This document shows, in pieces, positions 33,234 to 45,064 of a DNA stretch of 64,000 nucleotides. Both the position numbers and the translations under genes were made by a program. The notes below the pieces were generated by a model that had not been told where the DNA came from, made no database searches, and saw only the letters and a list, made by a program, of their open reading frames with translations. Source of the DNA: Progne subis subis (Eukaryota > Chordata > Aves > Passeriformes > Hirundinidae); assembly GCA_022316685.1 (NCBI GenBank), contig JAKJHU010001673.1, positions 1 to 64,000 of the forward strand. The letters are read 5' to 3'. Each line of letters opens with the position of its first letter. The stretch's first letter is position 1.

Positions 33234-34067
33234 AAATGAAGCTCTATATGTCTAATTTAATAAGCAACAAAGTTGAATTTAGCAGCCATGCAATTTTATT
33301 TAAGTAGCATTTTATAATCTATCATGTGCAAAAAAAATTGGCATTGATTTATTAAAGATAAGTACTTTTTGGACAAAGCATAAGCAAAACCGACGGGGTA
33401 TGGAGGGGGGTTTCTCACCCCACCTCACGTGCAAAACAAAGTAATCCAACTTAAACTCATATACTGTGTGCTAATACATATTCATTAATATTTCTCGTAA
33501 ATCTCCTATTTTTAATTTGTAAAATCTCCGTCACTATACTACATAGTGCATGTTCCACTTGTTGTTAGGGGGTCTTCTTGGGTTTTTGGTGGTCTTCTTC
33601 AGATGAAGGCTCATCATCGTCCTCTTGTCCTATGAATAACCTTACTGGTTGCGCGTGCACTCTGAGTTTTGTGATATACATAACTAAGCATTATGTTCCA
33701 AAAAGTAATTATTTCATGGATCAAACCACCACCCAAACTCCCCACCTTGGAATAGTCCCAACACTGTCCATCTCAAGGCCAGTTCTATCCTAAGACATCC
33801 TGTATCCCATAACATCTGCAAGGGGCCCATCTCCGGACCTTGGAGTAGTCCCAGCTTTGGCCAATCCAGCTTTGAAACTCTTGCTTATCTCAAACTGCAT
33901 CCTGTATCTTATTTTTCTCATGTAGCATCTGCCAAGGGGCCCATCTGCTTTGTAACACTACCACATCTACTTTTTCCTTTACTACTTTATAACAACGATT
34001 TTCTAAAATACTATTTCTAAAATATTAATATAGTTACAATTAGCATGAATCATTTTCATTTGTTACA
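33234..34067 (-). repeat. 3' LTR of ERV-Phe A
   Basis: Minus strand begins TGTAACAAATGAAAATG. The last ~6 bases (expected to end in TAACA) are missing next to the purine microsatellite. It contains an undisrupted version of the site where the ERVL-like element landed in copy B (around 33811-33830). Confidence 0.9.
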
Positions 34068-34080
34068 ATTTCCCCCATTT
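34068..34080 (-). promoter_or_regulatory. Polypurine tract of ERV-Phe A
   Basis: The minus strand reads AAATGGGGGAAAT just before the 3' LTR. Confidence 0.8.
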
Positions 34081-34099
34081 CTCTTTTAATCATATTGAT

Positions 34100-36460
34100 T
34101 CATGCTTTTTAATTAAAACTGAATCTCGATTTCTTCTATATTCCCAATAATCCAGGTTTTCACGCTCTCTCATTTCAGCCTCTAAATTTTCTAACATCTC
34201 CCGTGCTGCATCAAGCTTTTCTCATTCCTTCTCAAATTTGCTTGACATCTCTTGTGCTATATGTGCTCTTTATATTCAGTCAACATCTCTTCAGGTTCTT
34301 TCTTTTGAGTGTGAGTAGGTCTAGCTTTTAATATCATCAAAGAATTTGGTTTCCCTTTGCTGCCAATTCTGGATCAATGGGCATTGCTGTAATTTGCATT
34401 CCTTGTATCACTGGGTGGATTAGTCTAAGAAGACATGGAATCATGCATGGTAAGCATAACAATCCTAATCCAGAACATAACAGCATAAATCCCAATTCTT
34501 CCACCCGGCTCCTCCAAAGAGGTTATCCCACCAATCCGTTTTTAGAATAGAATTCCCCTTTTGAACAGGTACGTGTGCCACCCTTTTAATTCTTCAGCAA
34601 GTGTTGTGATGGCTTCCCCATGATCATCTCTCTCCACACAGCACTCAGATTCCTTAAATCTTCCTCAAACTCCCCCTTCCTCAGCCAACAGATAATCTAG
34701 GGCAATTCTGGTTTGATATACAAATGCTCACATTTGTGAATGCTGCTTGGCCAGTAACTTTAGGGCATCAGAAGTATGGTTTGATACAACCTCCACTCCT
34801 GCCTGGAGTCTTATCAATAGATTCAATAGATAAATTGGGGTCCTATATCCCCAAGATCCATCCTCAGCCCAAGTTGCTGGGTCATAATACGCTATGATTC
34901 TTTCTGCAGGCCATTTGTCTTCCCCCTCATTCCTGGTTTCCCCCTGCCTTTGGGAAGTTGAGGTTTAAATCTCTTCTATTCCTTTCTAGAGTCTCATCAA
35001 GTGGTGTTCCAAGCATATTGCTCCTAGACCTTGGTATGACAAAGAAGGAGGGTCGCCTAACTCCTAAGGTACAGGTTCCCTCCCACTTTCGAGGTAATTC
35101 ACTCTATGCTCATTGCCCACAAATCCAATATATTCCATCAGGGGCTTTCCATTTACTGTCTGTTTTCTTGTTGTTCCCAATAGGATTTTAGGTCTTTTTT
35201 GGATTGGTAGGGGTTAGCTCCAGGACTTTTATGCCAGCACAAACAGTTTGATTATTCCACTCACATTAATTTCCTTTGTTATTCCCCAATACCCAGTGAA
35301 AGTTTTTGGTCACCGGGTCTTCTTTTATTATCCAAATTAACTACTAAAGTAGATATACAAGGAGTATATCTACTACTTCATTATATTTCCTTCCTTCTCA
35401 AGTCATACAGACTGTTCCAATTACTTGATGACTCATAATCCATCCTTCAGGTATTTTAATGTTTGGAAATTTGAGTATGATTCCATTTTAAAAATTGTTC
35501 TGGAGCTAGACTCTCACCTCTCCACAGCCATCTTTCGGCCATTCCCACAGATCCAGCACTTGGATAACCCTAATTCTGTAGCAATTTCTTGCATCAAATC
35601 TACAAAAAGATTCTTAGCTGAGGTTGTCAAATCCCAGTCACTACACTGCTGTTTAATTGTTCATACAGCTTATCCAGTTCCTTTCATTCTTTCCCTATGG
35701 CTTTTTTTACATCTTTCGTTTGTTTTTTTTGTTTTTCTTCTTTTTTTCCTTAGTGCTATACCTCCTATACCTATACTTCAATCATTCCCATTCTCATCTT
35801 TCTCAAAACAACAACAAAAAAGTCATATTGAGGACAGATTTGATCGCTAATGGATATGGAGCTTGTCCATTAAATCCTAATTTTTCCCTACCCAATCCAT
35901 TTTTCTATTTTTAACACAAACATCTATAAAATTGCTTGATCGTAGCAGGCAGCACTAACATGTGGATGTGCCATGAACACAAATTCCATCTTGTCCTTGA
36001 CCCACATGGAGTGATGGCATTTATTACAGGGATCAGCATTATTGGGACTTTGTTTTTGCATAGATTGTTCTCTCATTGCACTCTTGTGCTGCTTGTTTTA
36101 TTATTGTTTGTTCCTGCATGCTCATTCCCTTCTCTCATGGACTCTGTCCAGAGTGGCTCCATAGTTTTGGCCAGTTGCCAAGGGCATCACGACAAACACA
36201 GTGAAAATAATCCTCAGGAATTTCAACTTTCTACTGTCCTCAAGGCCCTTTGGGTTGCAGCCAAGGGCCAAGATGTCAGCATTCTTGGGAGGAAAGTTTA
36301 TATCCTGGGATCTAGTCACTGGTGCCTTTGGTCTCACTGGTACCCTTGGCCTCATGTTTGTTTCAAGGATGGCACAGATTACTCACAGTTCTCACAGCAC
36401 TGCCCTCTCCCTCTCTCTCTCTGCGTTAGTCATCTACTTCTTCTTTTAGTCTAAACCACC
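34100..36460 (-). pseudogene. env: ERV-Phe A env (decayed)
   Basis: The leader and signal peptide are at about 36355-36160 (hydrophobic FLRIIFTVFVVMPLATG). The surface subunit keeps CWICG near 35545-35560, the CXXC motif of gammaretroviral Env. The transmembrane subunit near 34640-34680 matches the ERV-Pro C-X7-CC region, but its first Cys codon has become TGA. Many further stops and frame changes are present. No part stays open for more than about 80 codons. Confidence 0.75.
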
Positions 36461-36624
36461 AAAGCTCCGGAGATGTGCCAACCACAATAAGATTTGCTTT
36501 TTCACTACTTCAGTTAACAACCTGGTTTGTTGGTTGCTTTTTGCTCTGATGTCGGGGATAATTATTAAGTCTTCATCTCCACCAATAGGCACATTCACAA
36601 TGCCAGTTCATGTAAGAAATGTGT

Positions 36625-37047
36625 CTATAGCGTGGCACACAAATTCCTACTCCACAGACTGTTAGTGATGATATATATTATGAATCGTTTGCTCTCTTCC
36701 TGCTCAAAAACTAATAGAGTAAAACTCATTGGTCTAAATTTTCTGTTAATCAAACTGCTGCATAAAAAGGTTCCATCTTCATATCTCAAAGGTGTTCCAA
36801 AAAAATCACTGAAAAATCTTTTTAAAGTTAACTGTTCACACACGCAATCTAAGCAAGTTAAACAAATCGTCTCTCTTTCTTCTTCTCTTGTTACTCTCCA
36901 CCACAAATTACGGCAAAGCGTACAAATAACACAAACCCATGGGCAACACTCTAAGCCATGCTTAGTACACTCCCAGTGTGTTACTTGTCCTTGGACTTTT
37001 AGTAACAGGTGTTCCCAGTCTCTTGTTCTGGAATTGTAGTACCTCAA
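36625..37047 (-). CDS. Accessory frame 3 of ERV-Phe A: Cys-rich protein of unknown function
   Basis: An open minus-strand frame of about 140 codons lies between pol and env. It has no ATG at its 5' end; it opens after a stop just upstream of 37047, so it would need splicing or a non-ATG start. Its centre has two Cys clusters, CCPWVCVICTLC and CLTCLDCVC, spaced like paired zinc-binding knuckles, separated by a charged loop (TREEERE). I do not recognise the family. It overlaps accessory frame 2 by 86 bases. Copy B would contain it beyond the window end. Confidence 0.55.
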   Translation of the reverse strand: MRYYNSRTRDWEHLLLKVQGQVTHWECTKHGLECCPWVCVICTLCRNLWWRVTREEERETICLTCLDCVCEQLTLKRFFSDFFGTPLRYEDGTFLCSSLINRKFRPMSFTLLVFEQEESKRFIIYIITNSLWSRNLCATL

Positions 37048-37262
37048 TGAAATCTGTTAGTGTTAGTCGCTGAGGGTCTCTTAAAAGATTTTCAATCTGT
37101 TCAGGCTGTTCCCATTGATCAAGGAAGCGTCTAAGCCCTTCCCACTGGCATTGTTCTGCCTCTGAACTCAATGGAGTTGCAGTTGACAGCCAATCCAGAA
37201 TGCCTATTTTTTCTAACAAATTCAAAACACAAACCTTTAATCGTAAACTATCAAAGGAGTTT
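36962..37262 (-). CDS. Accessory frame 2 of ERV-Phe A: ~95-codon acidic protein
   Basis: This open frame has no ATG at its beginning and encodes a protein with GILDWLSTATPLS, then RFLDQWEQPEQIENLL and LTDFIEVLQFQNK. These look like amphipathic helices. The matching region of copy B starts at 63842 and preserves GILDW, FLDQWEQPEQIENLL in frame until the window ends. Preservation in two diverged copies argues that it was coding in the ancestor. Function unknown; no similarity recognised. Confidence 0.55.
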
Positions 37263-37459
37263 TATAACCTGAATAGGTTAAGCAAGACAATTTATCTTTT
37301 TCTGTTGTTTCTGGGTATCCTACTATATCCACATCTTACTTTTATTATCCTTTGTTGTTCCTGCAGTGTTCTCAAAGCCACTAGTCATTCCATGTGATAT
37401 GCTAAATAAATTAATGCTCTTTGTACTTGATCTTCTATTATATAATTATCAATGTTGAT

Positions 37460-37851
37460 CTATGCTAAAACCCAATTGTGCATTCTAAAGTCTCGCTCTA
37501 CTCTACTAAAACATCGTATACAATTAATCATAAAAGCTACATCTCTTTGGTCCCAAGGTACAGTTGTTCTGTGCCAATGTCTTTGTCTCAGCCACTTCAT
37601 GGTCACTGCTTTACACCGCTCACACCAATGACCGTGTTTGCAGCAACCTTGCTAAAACGGAAACTTCTCTCTGCGGGATGGCAGCTTCTGACCTTCTGTA
37701 CTAAGGATATCTGGAATATCCTGGGGCTGGGTTATTCTTTCAATATGTGGGTGGCACACCAAATGTGTTGCAGCATATGTGAAATCCACAGCCGACAATG
37801 ATTTTCCATATGAGCTATTGCCTCTGGGCACCAAATGCTCTCTTCAGCCAT
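37460..37851 (-). pseudogene. Accessory frame 1 of ERV-Phe A: Cys/His-rich, frameshifted
   Basis: An ATG at 37851 opens a 39-codon frame (MAEESIWCPEAIAHMEN...) ending in TAA; copy B keeps the same start and stop. Another frame over the same DNA encodes HPHIERITQPQDI and then, after a one-base difference from copy B, a Cys/His-rich domain (CCKHGH.CERCK, RHWH, CIRC) that stops at 37460. In copy B the two latter parts form one frame of ~114 codons. The domain looks zinc-binding. I cannot tell which frame was the native start. Confidence 0.5.
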
Positions 37852-37929
37852 GTTGTGGATTAATTACAGTTTTACTTTGAACTGTATTTTGGACCTCAAT
37901 AAAAAGGTTTTAATCAATTGAAGTCTTTT

Positions 37930-40283
37930 TTAATTTTACTTTCAGGTCCTGGTGTCGAAATAATTTTCCAATCTTTATTGGGTATAGGTCCTTTTACCCT
38001 TGAAGCATGAGTCCAGCCTTTTTCTGCCGTTCGAACTGTGGTTTTGTCAGAGAGATCCATTGTCCCTCTTTTAGAGTTGCTCCTAGGTTTTTCATGGCTT
38101 CTCCTTCTGCTAAAGAAAAGTATGGTGTTTGATTTTGTGCTCCTGCTTCCTGAAAAGTCATAATTACATTGCTGTTTTCCCTCAGGGCAGCTTTCTTAGC
38201 TTGTCATCAGCCAAATTGTTCTTCTTGTTTTAATGTCTCTCCCTCTTGGTGGCCTTTCACATGAACACTGCTATCTTTTTTGGACTCTTCAAAGCTTTAA
38301 GAATTTGAATTATCAATCCTTGTGCACTAATCCTTTTCTTGAGGTTTATAAGTCCCCTTTCTTTCCAAATTTTCTAAATGTGTGCACTACCCCAAAGGCA
38401 TATTTTGAGTTGGTGTATGGTCCCTTCTGATCCTTTAATAACAGCAATGCACAGAATCATGCATGGAGTTCACAGGCTTGTGCTGACCAGGATGGGCTAA
38501 GGGACCAGATTCTTTACTTCCTGTTTTTCTACACGAATTATGGCATACTCAGGTTTCCTTCTTCCGTCTACCACTCGGGATGATGCATCTATAAATAATT
38601 TTTCTCCTGTTTTTAATTCTTGTTCTTCAAATCTGGGCATATTTTTGTTTGTAACTCTATGACCTCTGTGCAATCATGTATTAATCATGTATTAAATCAA
38701 GATAGCCTCATATTTTAATATTCTGCTATCAGATAACCATTTTTCAGCTTTTTTAGCAAGGATTCCCCTAATATTATGGGGGTGTACACTTCCAGTGGTG
38801 CCCCAAAGGTTACTTTTTGGGCTTCTTCTACGAACACAGCAGTGACTACCAGAGCTTGCAGGCATGTTGGCCACTTTGCTAATTGGATCCAATAATTTGG
38901 AATAATATCCTACTGGCTTTGGCTTCCTGCCCAATCTTGAGTCAATACTTCATAAGGTTTGATCAACTGTATTAACAAATAATTGAAAAGGCTTGTCTAA
39001 ATTGGGAACATCAGTACAGGAGCATGCAGTATGGCTTCTTTAACTTGCTCCAAATTTTCCTGATCCCTTTCAGTCCATTTCAAGCAATTGGTAGTTAATT
39101 TCTCATTTAGAAATTTTACTTTTCTACTAAACCCTTCTATCTCTTGCCTACAATAACCCAAAGACTCAAAACCTGCTTTATTTCTCTTTTAGACTTTGGG
39201 GGTCCCATGTTCAATATTCCTGGAACCCTTTCAGGGTCTTGTTTTTCTTTTGCTTACTAATCCAATGACCTAAATACCACACTTCTGACTCTACAAACTG
39301 CATTTTGACTTTGATATCTTCAGTCCGTTTTCTCCTAGAAAATTTAGAAGTTAATAGTACCCTGTCTAGTTTCCTCTTCACTTTCTCTTGCTACTAACAA
39401 ATCATCCATATACTGTAGCAGCTTAATTCCTTTGGGTAACTCAAAGGACTTCCAAAGATTTTCTAACGCCCTCCCAAAAAGATTGGGTGCCTCTGTAAAA
39501 CCTTGCGGTAGCACCGTTCACCTGAATTGTTCTCTCCTACCTGTATCTGTGTCCTCCTACTCAAAGGCAATCCCTACTGCCCTCATCCAGAGGGCAAGTT
39601 CAAAAGGTTCCTTTAAATCCACGACACTGTACCAAATGTAATTAGGAGGATCTGGCTTAGCTACTCCTGGAAAGCGGGTAATGGTTCTTTGATTTACCGC
39701 TCTGAGATCCTGGACTAGTCGGTAGCTACCATCAGGCTTCTTTACGGCAGGATGGGGGTATGATGTGGTGACACACAGGACTCCAACACCCCCTGATGTA
39801 CTAATTCTCAGCTACCGGTTTCAATCCCTTCCGACCTTCCAGTGATATCGGATATTGTTTTACTCGAATGGGGATTTCTGGGTTCTGTATTTCAACGCTA
39901 ATGGGCTGAATGTTTAATTTTCCTACTTCACCAGTATACCACACAGTGTCGCTAATATCAAAATGATCTTCTTCAGTTAAAGAATAGATTTTAAGTTTCC
40001 TTCACAGGGTGTTATTTTAATCCCCAAGGCTATTATTAGTCCCTTCCTAATAAATTAATATCAGCCTCTGGTATTAAAACCAACTAATTCAGTCCAAATT
40101 TTTCATCCAATTCAATCTGTACATTTTTAATTACAGGAACATGAAAAACTTCTCCTTTAACCCCAATTACTGGGACACGTTCACAACTTACTTCACATCC
40201 TTGTGGTAGTTTTCTTACTGTGGACCTAGTAGCTTCTGTCCACCAAAAATGTGATTTTCCTTTTGAGGACCTATTTTCAGTTT
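37930..40283 (-). pseudogene. pol: ERV-Phe A pro-pol, integrase core deleted
   Basis: Order on the minus strand: protease (active-site region near 40240, degraded), RT with a YMDDLLVA box near 39400 and QDLR block near 39710, RNase H around 38600-38220 with the VKGHQ-like motif. After ~280 bp comes only the C-terminal end of integrase (KGWTHASRVKGP, near 38030). The zinc domain's HHCC and all three catalytic acidic residues are absent; the junction is at about 38042-38060. Numerous stops and frame changes also break RT. Confidence 0.85.
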
Positions 40284-40284
40284 T

Positions 40285-41949
40285 ATCAAAGGACTTCTAG
40301 GTGTTCAGTCCTCATTAAATAGAGCCCTGACCCTAGTCTTCTTGAAACATTTGTCATCTTGCTGCCTCTTTCTACAGAATTTTTGGAGATGTCCCTTTTT
40401 GTGGCAAAAACAAGTGGGTCCTGTACTTCTGGAGGTAGGACAAGAAGTTTGTAAGTGTCCTTTCTGGTGACAGGAAAACACGTGGGTCTCGTATCCCCAG
40501 AGGTGGGACCTGCCTTTTTCTGTTGTTTGTTCTTTCCTGAACGATTCTCTGTATCCATAGTTATCTGTGTTTCTTGACTGCTGCCAATAAAATCTGTGTT
40601 TTTGTCTTTTGCCTCTCCTCATCTCTTCTCACATACACTTTCTGTGCTTCTCTTAACAATTCCTGAAGCCCCCTATCCTGCCAATTTTCTACTTTTTCCA
40701 GCTTCTTCCTGATGTGCCCCCAGGCCTTAGCTACAAATTGTGTTTTCCAAAGGACCTGTCCTGCTGCAGTATCGGGGTCTACATGAATATAACTGCAAAG
40801 CTTTTCTTAGTCTTTCTAACCAGTCTGCCAGGGGTTCATCCTTCCCTTGGTGCTCACTTAGAGCTTTCCTTATATTCTGCCCCTTGGGCACTGCTTCCCA
40901 GATTCCTCAGATAATCATCCACCAGAGATCACTCATATTCTGCCTGTGTCTCTCATTCTGATTATTCCAACCTGGATCTTGCATAGGCCATTTCTGATGC
41001 CCCTGGTCTGGCCCCTGACATTCTCTATCCCAAACCCTCATTCCTGAATGTCTAATCATTTCTCTTTCTTCCATGGTAAACAAGATTCCTAAGATAGACT
41101 GCAGTTCCACCCAGGTGTATATATTCAGCCCAAGATCGATCTAATATCTCTGCCACTCCAAGAGGATCCTCTAGCAGCCTGCCCATCTCCTTCTTAAACT
41201 CCCTAACATCCCCTGTGTTCAGGGGAACACTCACATCACCAATAGCTCTCTGTTCTGGATTTGCCATTGGAACTTTTCTAAGCAGGTATAGTCCATCTTC
41301 CATTTTTGCTTCCCCATCCCCATCATCACTTCTCTCCATCCCTCCCCTCTAGTTCCATGTGCTACTGGCCCCTCCTGAATAGGGGGTGCATTTGCATTTA
41401 CAGGAGGACCCTCGGGGGCTTGGGGTTGAACGGGCTGATTAGGTTGCCTATAAGGGGCTGGGAGGTGATGTAATGGATCCTAGGGCTCGTGTCTGTCCTT
41501 TTTGGCTGCTTGCCTTCTAATTTGTAAAGGATAGAATGGAAAACCCTCAGTTCCCTGCCTTCGAGCAACAATTTCACCCTTTCCCTGGGAAGCCACACAG
41601 CAGCATATTCACTTTCTCCCTGAATAAAAGGTTTTTTGAATTCACATACAAATTCAAAGCCTGGCAAATCCAATCTTCAAAGGGCCCAGACTTTGGCCAA
41701 TATAAGTTATCTTTCCAGATGAATTCCTTTGTCCATTCAAGCATACATAATTAATCATTTTCTGCTTACTTTTTCCTCTTTGGGATTCCCATGCATCCCA
41801 GTATGTAACATCATCCCCAGTGGACTGTCCTGAGGGATGCTCCCCTTCTGAGAACCCCCCTCACAGTTCCCAGGTATACCAGGCTCTTGTGAATTTCCTT
41901 CACAATTTGCAGCCCCTGGGTCTAAGGAGTTACTTTTCCTTGGACCCAT
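40285..41949 (-). pseudogene. gag: ERV-Phe A gag (frameshifted)
   Basis: ATG at 41949 gives MGPRKSNSLD, a myristoylation-type start. Matrix-like pieces follow to about 41400, a linker, then capsid pieces at about 41340-40910 (TMEEREMIRHSGMRVWDREC, DPGWNNQNERHRQNM). Nucleocapsid at about 40520-40370 has a CHQKGHLQTSC box and a second CHKKGHLQKFC box, so two zinc knuckles rather than the single one usual in gammaretroviral Gag. Several frame changes break it. Confidence 0.82.
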
Positions 41950-42720
41950 TTTTGGCCACAATAAACCAAGAAATCCTTGGTACCAGAAGAATTTGGACTC
42001 TCTCACTCACTTCATGGTTCAATCCTCTCACTTGTTATTCTGTTGCACTATCTTGTTTTTTGCCAACTGTTTGCCTCATGCCTAATTCCAATCTTTCTCC
42101 CAATCTGTCTTCCCTGACTATATCCTTCTAGTCACTTTCCCTTGCAATCCCTCTTAGTCTCGTACTTAAGTTACCAACTATTTTCTTCTCAGAAAATTGA
42201 ACTTGACTCAATTGCTGCCGCTCCTTATTCACCTCCCCAGCAATCAGATGCTCCCTTCTCCTCAAGGACCTTCACCTGGGTTCTTGGGCCAGGACCCTTC
42301 CTCCCAGTCCCTCCCAGGGAACCTCACTCATTCTCTCTTTTCACTTTCTCCTTTCCCGGCTGGTCTCCTTGTGGAAATGTGGTACTGGGAGGTTCGCACT
42401 TGCTTCAGGGGTCTGGGCTACCAGCCCCTATTTTAGATATTCTACACACACACAAACACACAGCCGCCTGCCTGCCCAACCCCGTGGTACTTACAGTCCA
42501 TTTTCCCACACGGTTCTTGTGCACAAGATGTTTTACAGGAGCCTTTACCTTTAGCCAGCACTCCAACAGGAGCTTTTGTGCATGCCGCCTATTGCTGGCT
42601 TCCTTTGCTTATAATTAATTGGAACTCCTTCTCCAAGGGAGCTGGTCTAACCTCGGGACCACCTTAAAGGACCTGGTGGGGAACTCCTTCCCGAGACTAG
42701 CTGTCCTTCCCCAGGCTGGA
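41950..42720 (-). other. ERV-Phe A 5' leader
   Basis: Untranslated leader between primer site and gag. Plus-strand open frames here are shadows. Copy B has the equivalent at 58267-59045. Confidence 0.7.
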
Positions 42721-42738
42721 GTTCCCGGTTTTGCACCA
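42721..42738 (-). promoter_or_regulatory. Primer binding site of ERV-Phe A (tRNA-Phe type)
   Basis: The minus strand reads TGGTGCAAAACCGGGAAC three bases after the LTR. Copy B has the less altered TGGTGCTGAAACCCGGGAAC. Both match the tRNA-Phe 3' end best. Confidence 0.8.
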
Positions 42739-42741
42739 AAT

Positions 42742-43580
42742 TGTTATAAATGAAGCTCTATATGTCTAATTTAATAAGCAATGAAGTTGAATTTATCAGC
42801 AATGCAATTTTTTTAAGTAGCATTTTATAATCAAGCATATACAAAAATTTGGCAGTGATCAATTAAAGATAAGCACTGTTTAGATAAAGCATAAGCAAAA
42901 CTGAACAGGGTATGGAGGGGGCTTTCTCACCCTACCTCATGTACAAAACAAAGTAATCCAACTTAAAATTATATGTTGTATGCTAATACATATTCATTAA
43001 TATTTCTCGTAAATCTTCTCCTATTTTCAATTTTTAAAATCTACGTCACTATACTACATAGCTCATGCTCCACTTGTTGTTAGGGCATCTTCTTGCCTTT
43101 TTTTGTGGTCTTCTTCAGATGAAGGCTCATCATCTTCCTCTCGTCCTATGAATAACCTTACTGGCTGTGCGTGCGCTTAAGTTTTGTGTTATACATAACT
43201 AAGCATTATGTTCCAAAAGTAATTATTTCATAGATCAAACCACCACCCAAACTCCCTACCTTGGAATAGTCCCAGCTTTGTCCATCCCAAGGCCAGTTCT
43301 GTCTTAAGACTTCCTGTATCCCATAGCATCTGCAAGGGCCCATCACCCGCTTGGAGTAGTCCCAGCTTTGGCCAATCCAGCTTTGAAACTCTTGCTTATC
43401 TCAAACTGCATCCTGTATCTTATTTTTCTCATGTAGCATCTGCCAAGGGGCCCATCTGCTTTGTAAGACTAATCACATCTACTTTTTCCTTTACTACTTT
43501 ATGACAAGTATTTTCTAAAATATATATTTTTAAAGTATTGATATGATTACAATTAGCATGAATCATTTTCATTTAGCACA
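42742..43580 (-). repeat. 5' LTR of ERV-Phe A
   Basis: On the minus strand it begins TGTGCTAAATGAAAATG (differing from the other LTR in the first bases) and ends CATTTATAACA. It aligns with 33234-34067 along its length, with clear divergence. Confidence 0.9.
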
Positions 43581-43739
43581 TATTTATATTTTGAGATCAG
43601 CAATGTCCGATTGATATTGATCCTCAGCACATAATGCAAACTAATTAAATATGACAATCAAGACCCTTCATGGCTGACAACAACCAGACTTTGTCCTCAC
43701 CCCATCCCCACCATTTCCCCCATCCAAGCCCGGGCACTC

Positions 43740-43976
43740 CTATGGATCAGGAGCAGTGTGGGCAGCAGGAGCAGGGCAGTGATTCTTCCCCTGTGCTCAC
43801 ACTGGTTGGGCAGCACCTTGAGTTCTGTGTCCAGTACTGGACCACCCAACTAGGAAAGGCCATGGAGGCGCTGGAGCATGTCCAAGAAGGGGAACAAGGC
43901 TGGTGAGTGGTCTAAGGTTGGACTTGATGATGTCCAAGGTCTTCTCCAACCTTGCTGATTCTGTGATTCTCTGAAA
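43740..43976 (+). mobile_element. CR1 LINE 3' end
   Basis: CCTGTGCTCACACTGGTTGG, GTTCTGTGTCCAGTACTGG and GGAGCATGTCCAAGAAGGG are CR1 ORF2-tail blocks. The end GATTCTGTGATTCT (43962-43975) is the CR1 octamer repeat. An internal deletion joins the coding tail to the terminus. Confidence 0.8.
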
Positions 43977-45064
43977 CCACCCTTGCAGCAGTTGCAGGAT
44001 GAGCCCTGGGCCTCCTCTCCAGAAGGTCCAGCAGCCCAGGTGCCTCAGCTTCTCCTCACAGCCCCAAAGCCCATCCTGTCATCCTGCAGAGCCTCTGCAG
44101 CTCCTCCTCCTTGCCCAGAACAGGGAGCCCCACAGCCAGACACAGCAGCCCAGATGTGCCCCCTGGCCTGTGGTGCCTCTGCAAGGGAGCAGCACGAGGC
44201 ACTGCAGGAGGCTGCAGACAGTTCCTGAAGCACTTGGAGGATGATCCTGCTCCCCAAGGACGTTCCCATGGTGCCAACTCAGGAACTGAAACGGGCACTG
44301 GGGCCAAGGAAGAAAGGGCAGCCAGGGATGGGCTGTTTGCAGGGGAGGGAACAGGGGTGGGCATTAGGAAGAAATTTGTACCAGGAGGGTAAAGAAAGCC
44401 AAGGTGAAGCAAAGGAAATGCTGAGGGCAGTTTGGGGGTGGCTGCCAGGCAGCCCTGGCTCTGAGCAACAACATCTGCAGTGGCACAGGAAACTCACAGC
44501 TCAAGGGAACAAACTTTCTGGCTGACTTCAGAGGCCACCACAAACCTGAGTGTTTCCCTGCTGCCCCCAGCCCTTCCTGGCCCCAGGGGCTGATGACGGC
44601 ATTTGTGCTCCCTCAGGTTCATCTCCCCACACCAACACCAAGGGGGTGCTCACGCCTGCTCTGGGCAGTGCAAACAGGGGCTCCTGAGCCAGTGCTGCCA
44701 TTTCTCTGCTCCTGGGCAGAGAGCTGCTGTGCTAGCACTGTGCTTCTCCCAGCTCTGCACACAGACATTGCTGCTGCAGCTTCAGAGAAGGGAAGAAAAG
44801 GGGGATCTCTGCAGAAAACTTTGCTGAGATCCTTTAGTTTGTTGAAAGCCACCAAGAGTGCAGGCCCTCACTGACACTCTCTGTGGCCACAAGGATGGTG
44901 GAGAGAAACAAAATGAGAAATGGCAAAAACAATGAGTATTCATGGTGAACAATATTGAAAAAGTAAAATAAGAAAATGAACCTCTAAAATGAAACCAGCA
45001 AGAAGTATCAAAGATGTCTTTTATTACAAGTGATTTGCAGAAACTGGCCGTCAGTTTAATGTTC

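Larger units (their letters stand above)
33234..43580 (-). mobile_element. ERV-Phe copy A: provirus with extra genes between pol and env
   Basis: A ~10.3 kb minus-strand provirus has LTRs at 33234-34067 and 42742-43580, a tRNA-Phe-type primer site, gag with two zinc-knuckle-like boxes, a degraded protease, RT (YMDD), RNase H, an integrase reduced to its C-terminal end, an accessory region (36625-37851) and a decayed env. Gag and Env resemble ERV-Pro, so it belongs to the same broad gammaretrovirus-like group. The outer end of the left LTR is lost against a microsatellite, so no target-site duplication can be read. Confidence 0.92.

Noticed and set aside
35425..36454. Plus-strand frames over ERV-Phe A env
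   Set aside because: They are antisense shadows; the minus strand has the CWIC, signal peptide and TM motifs.
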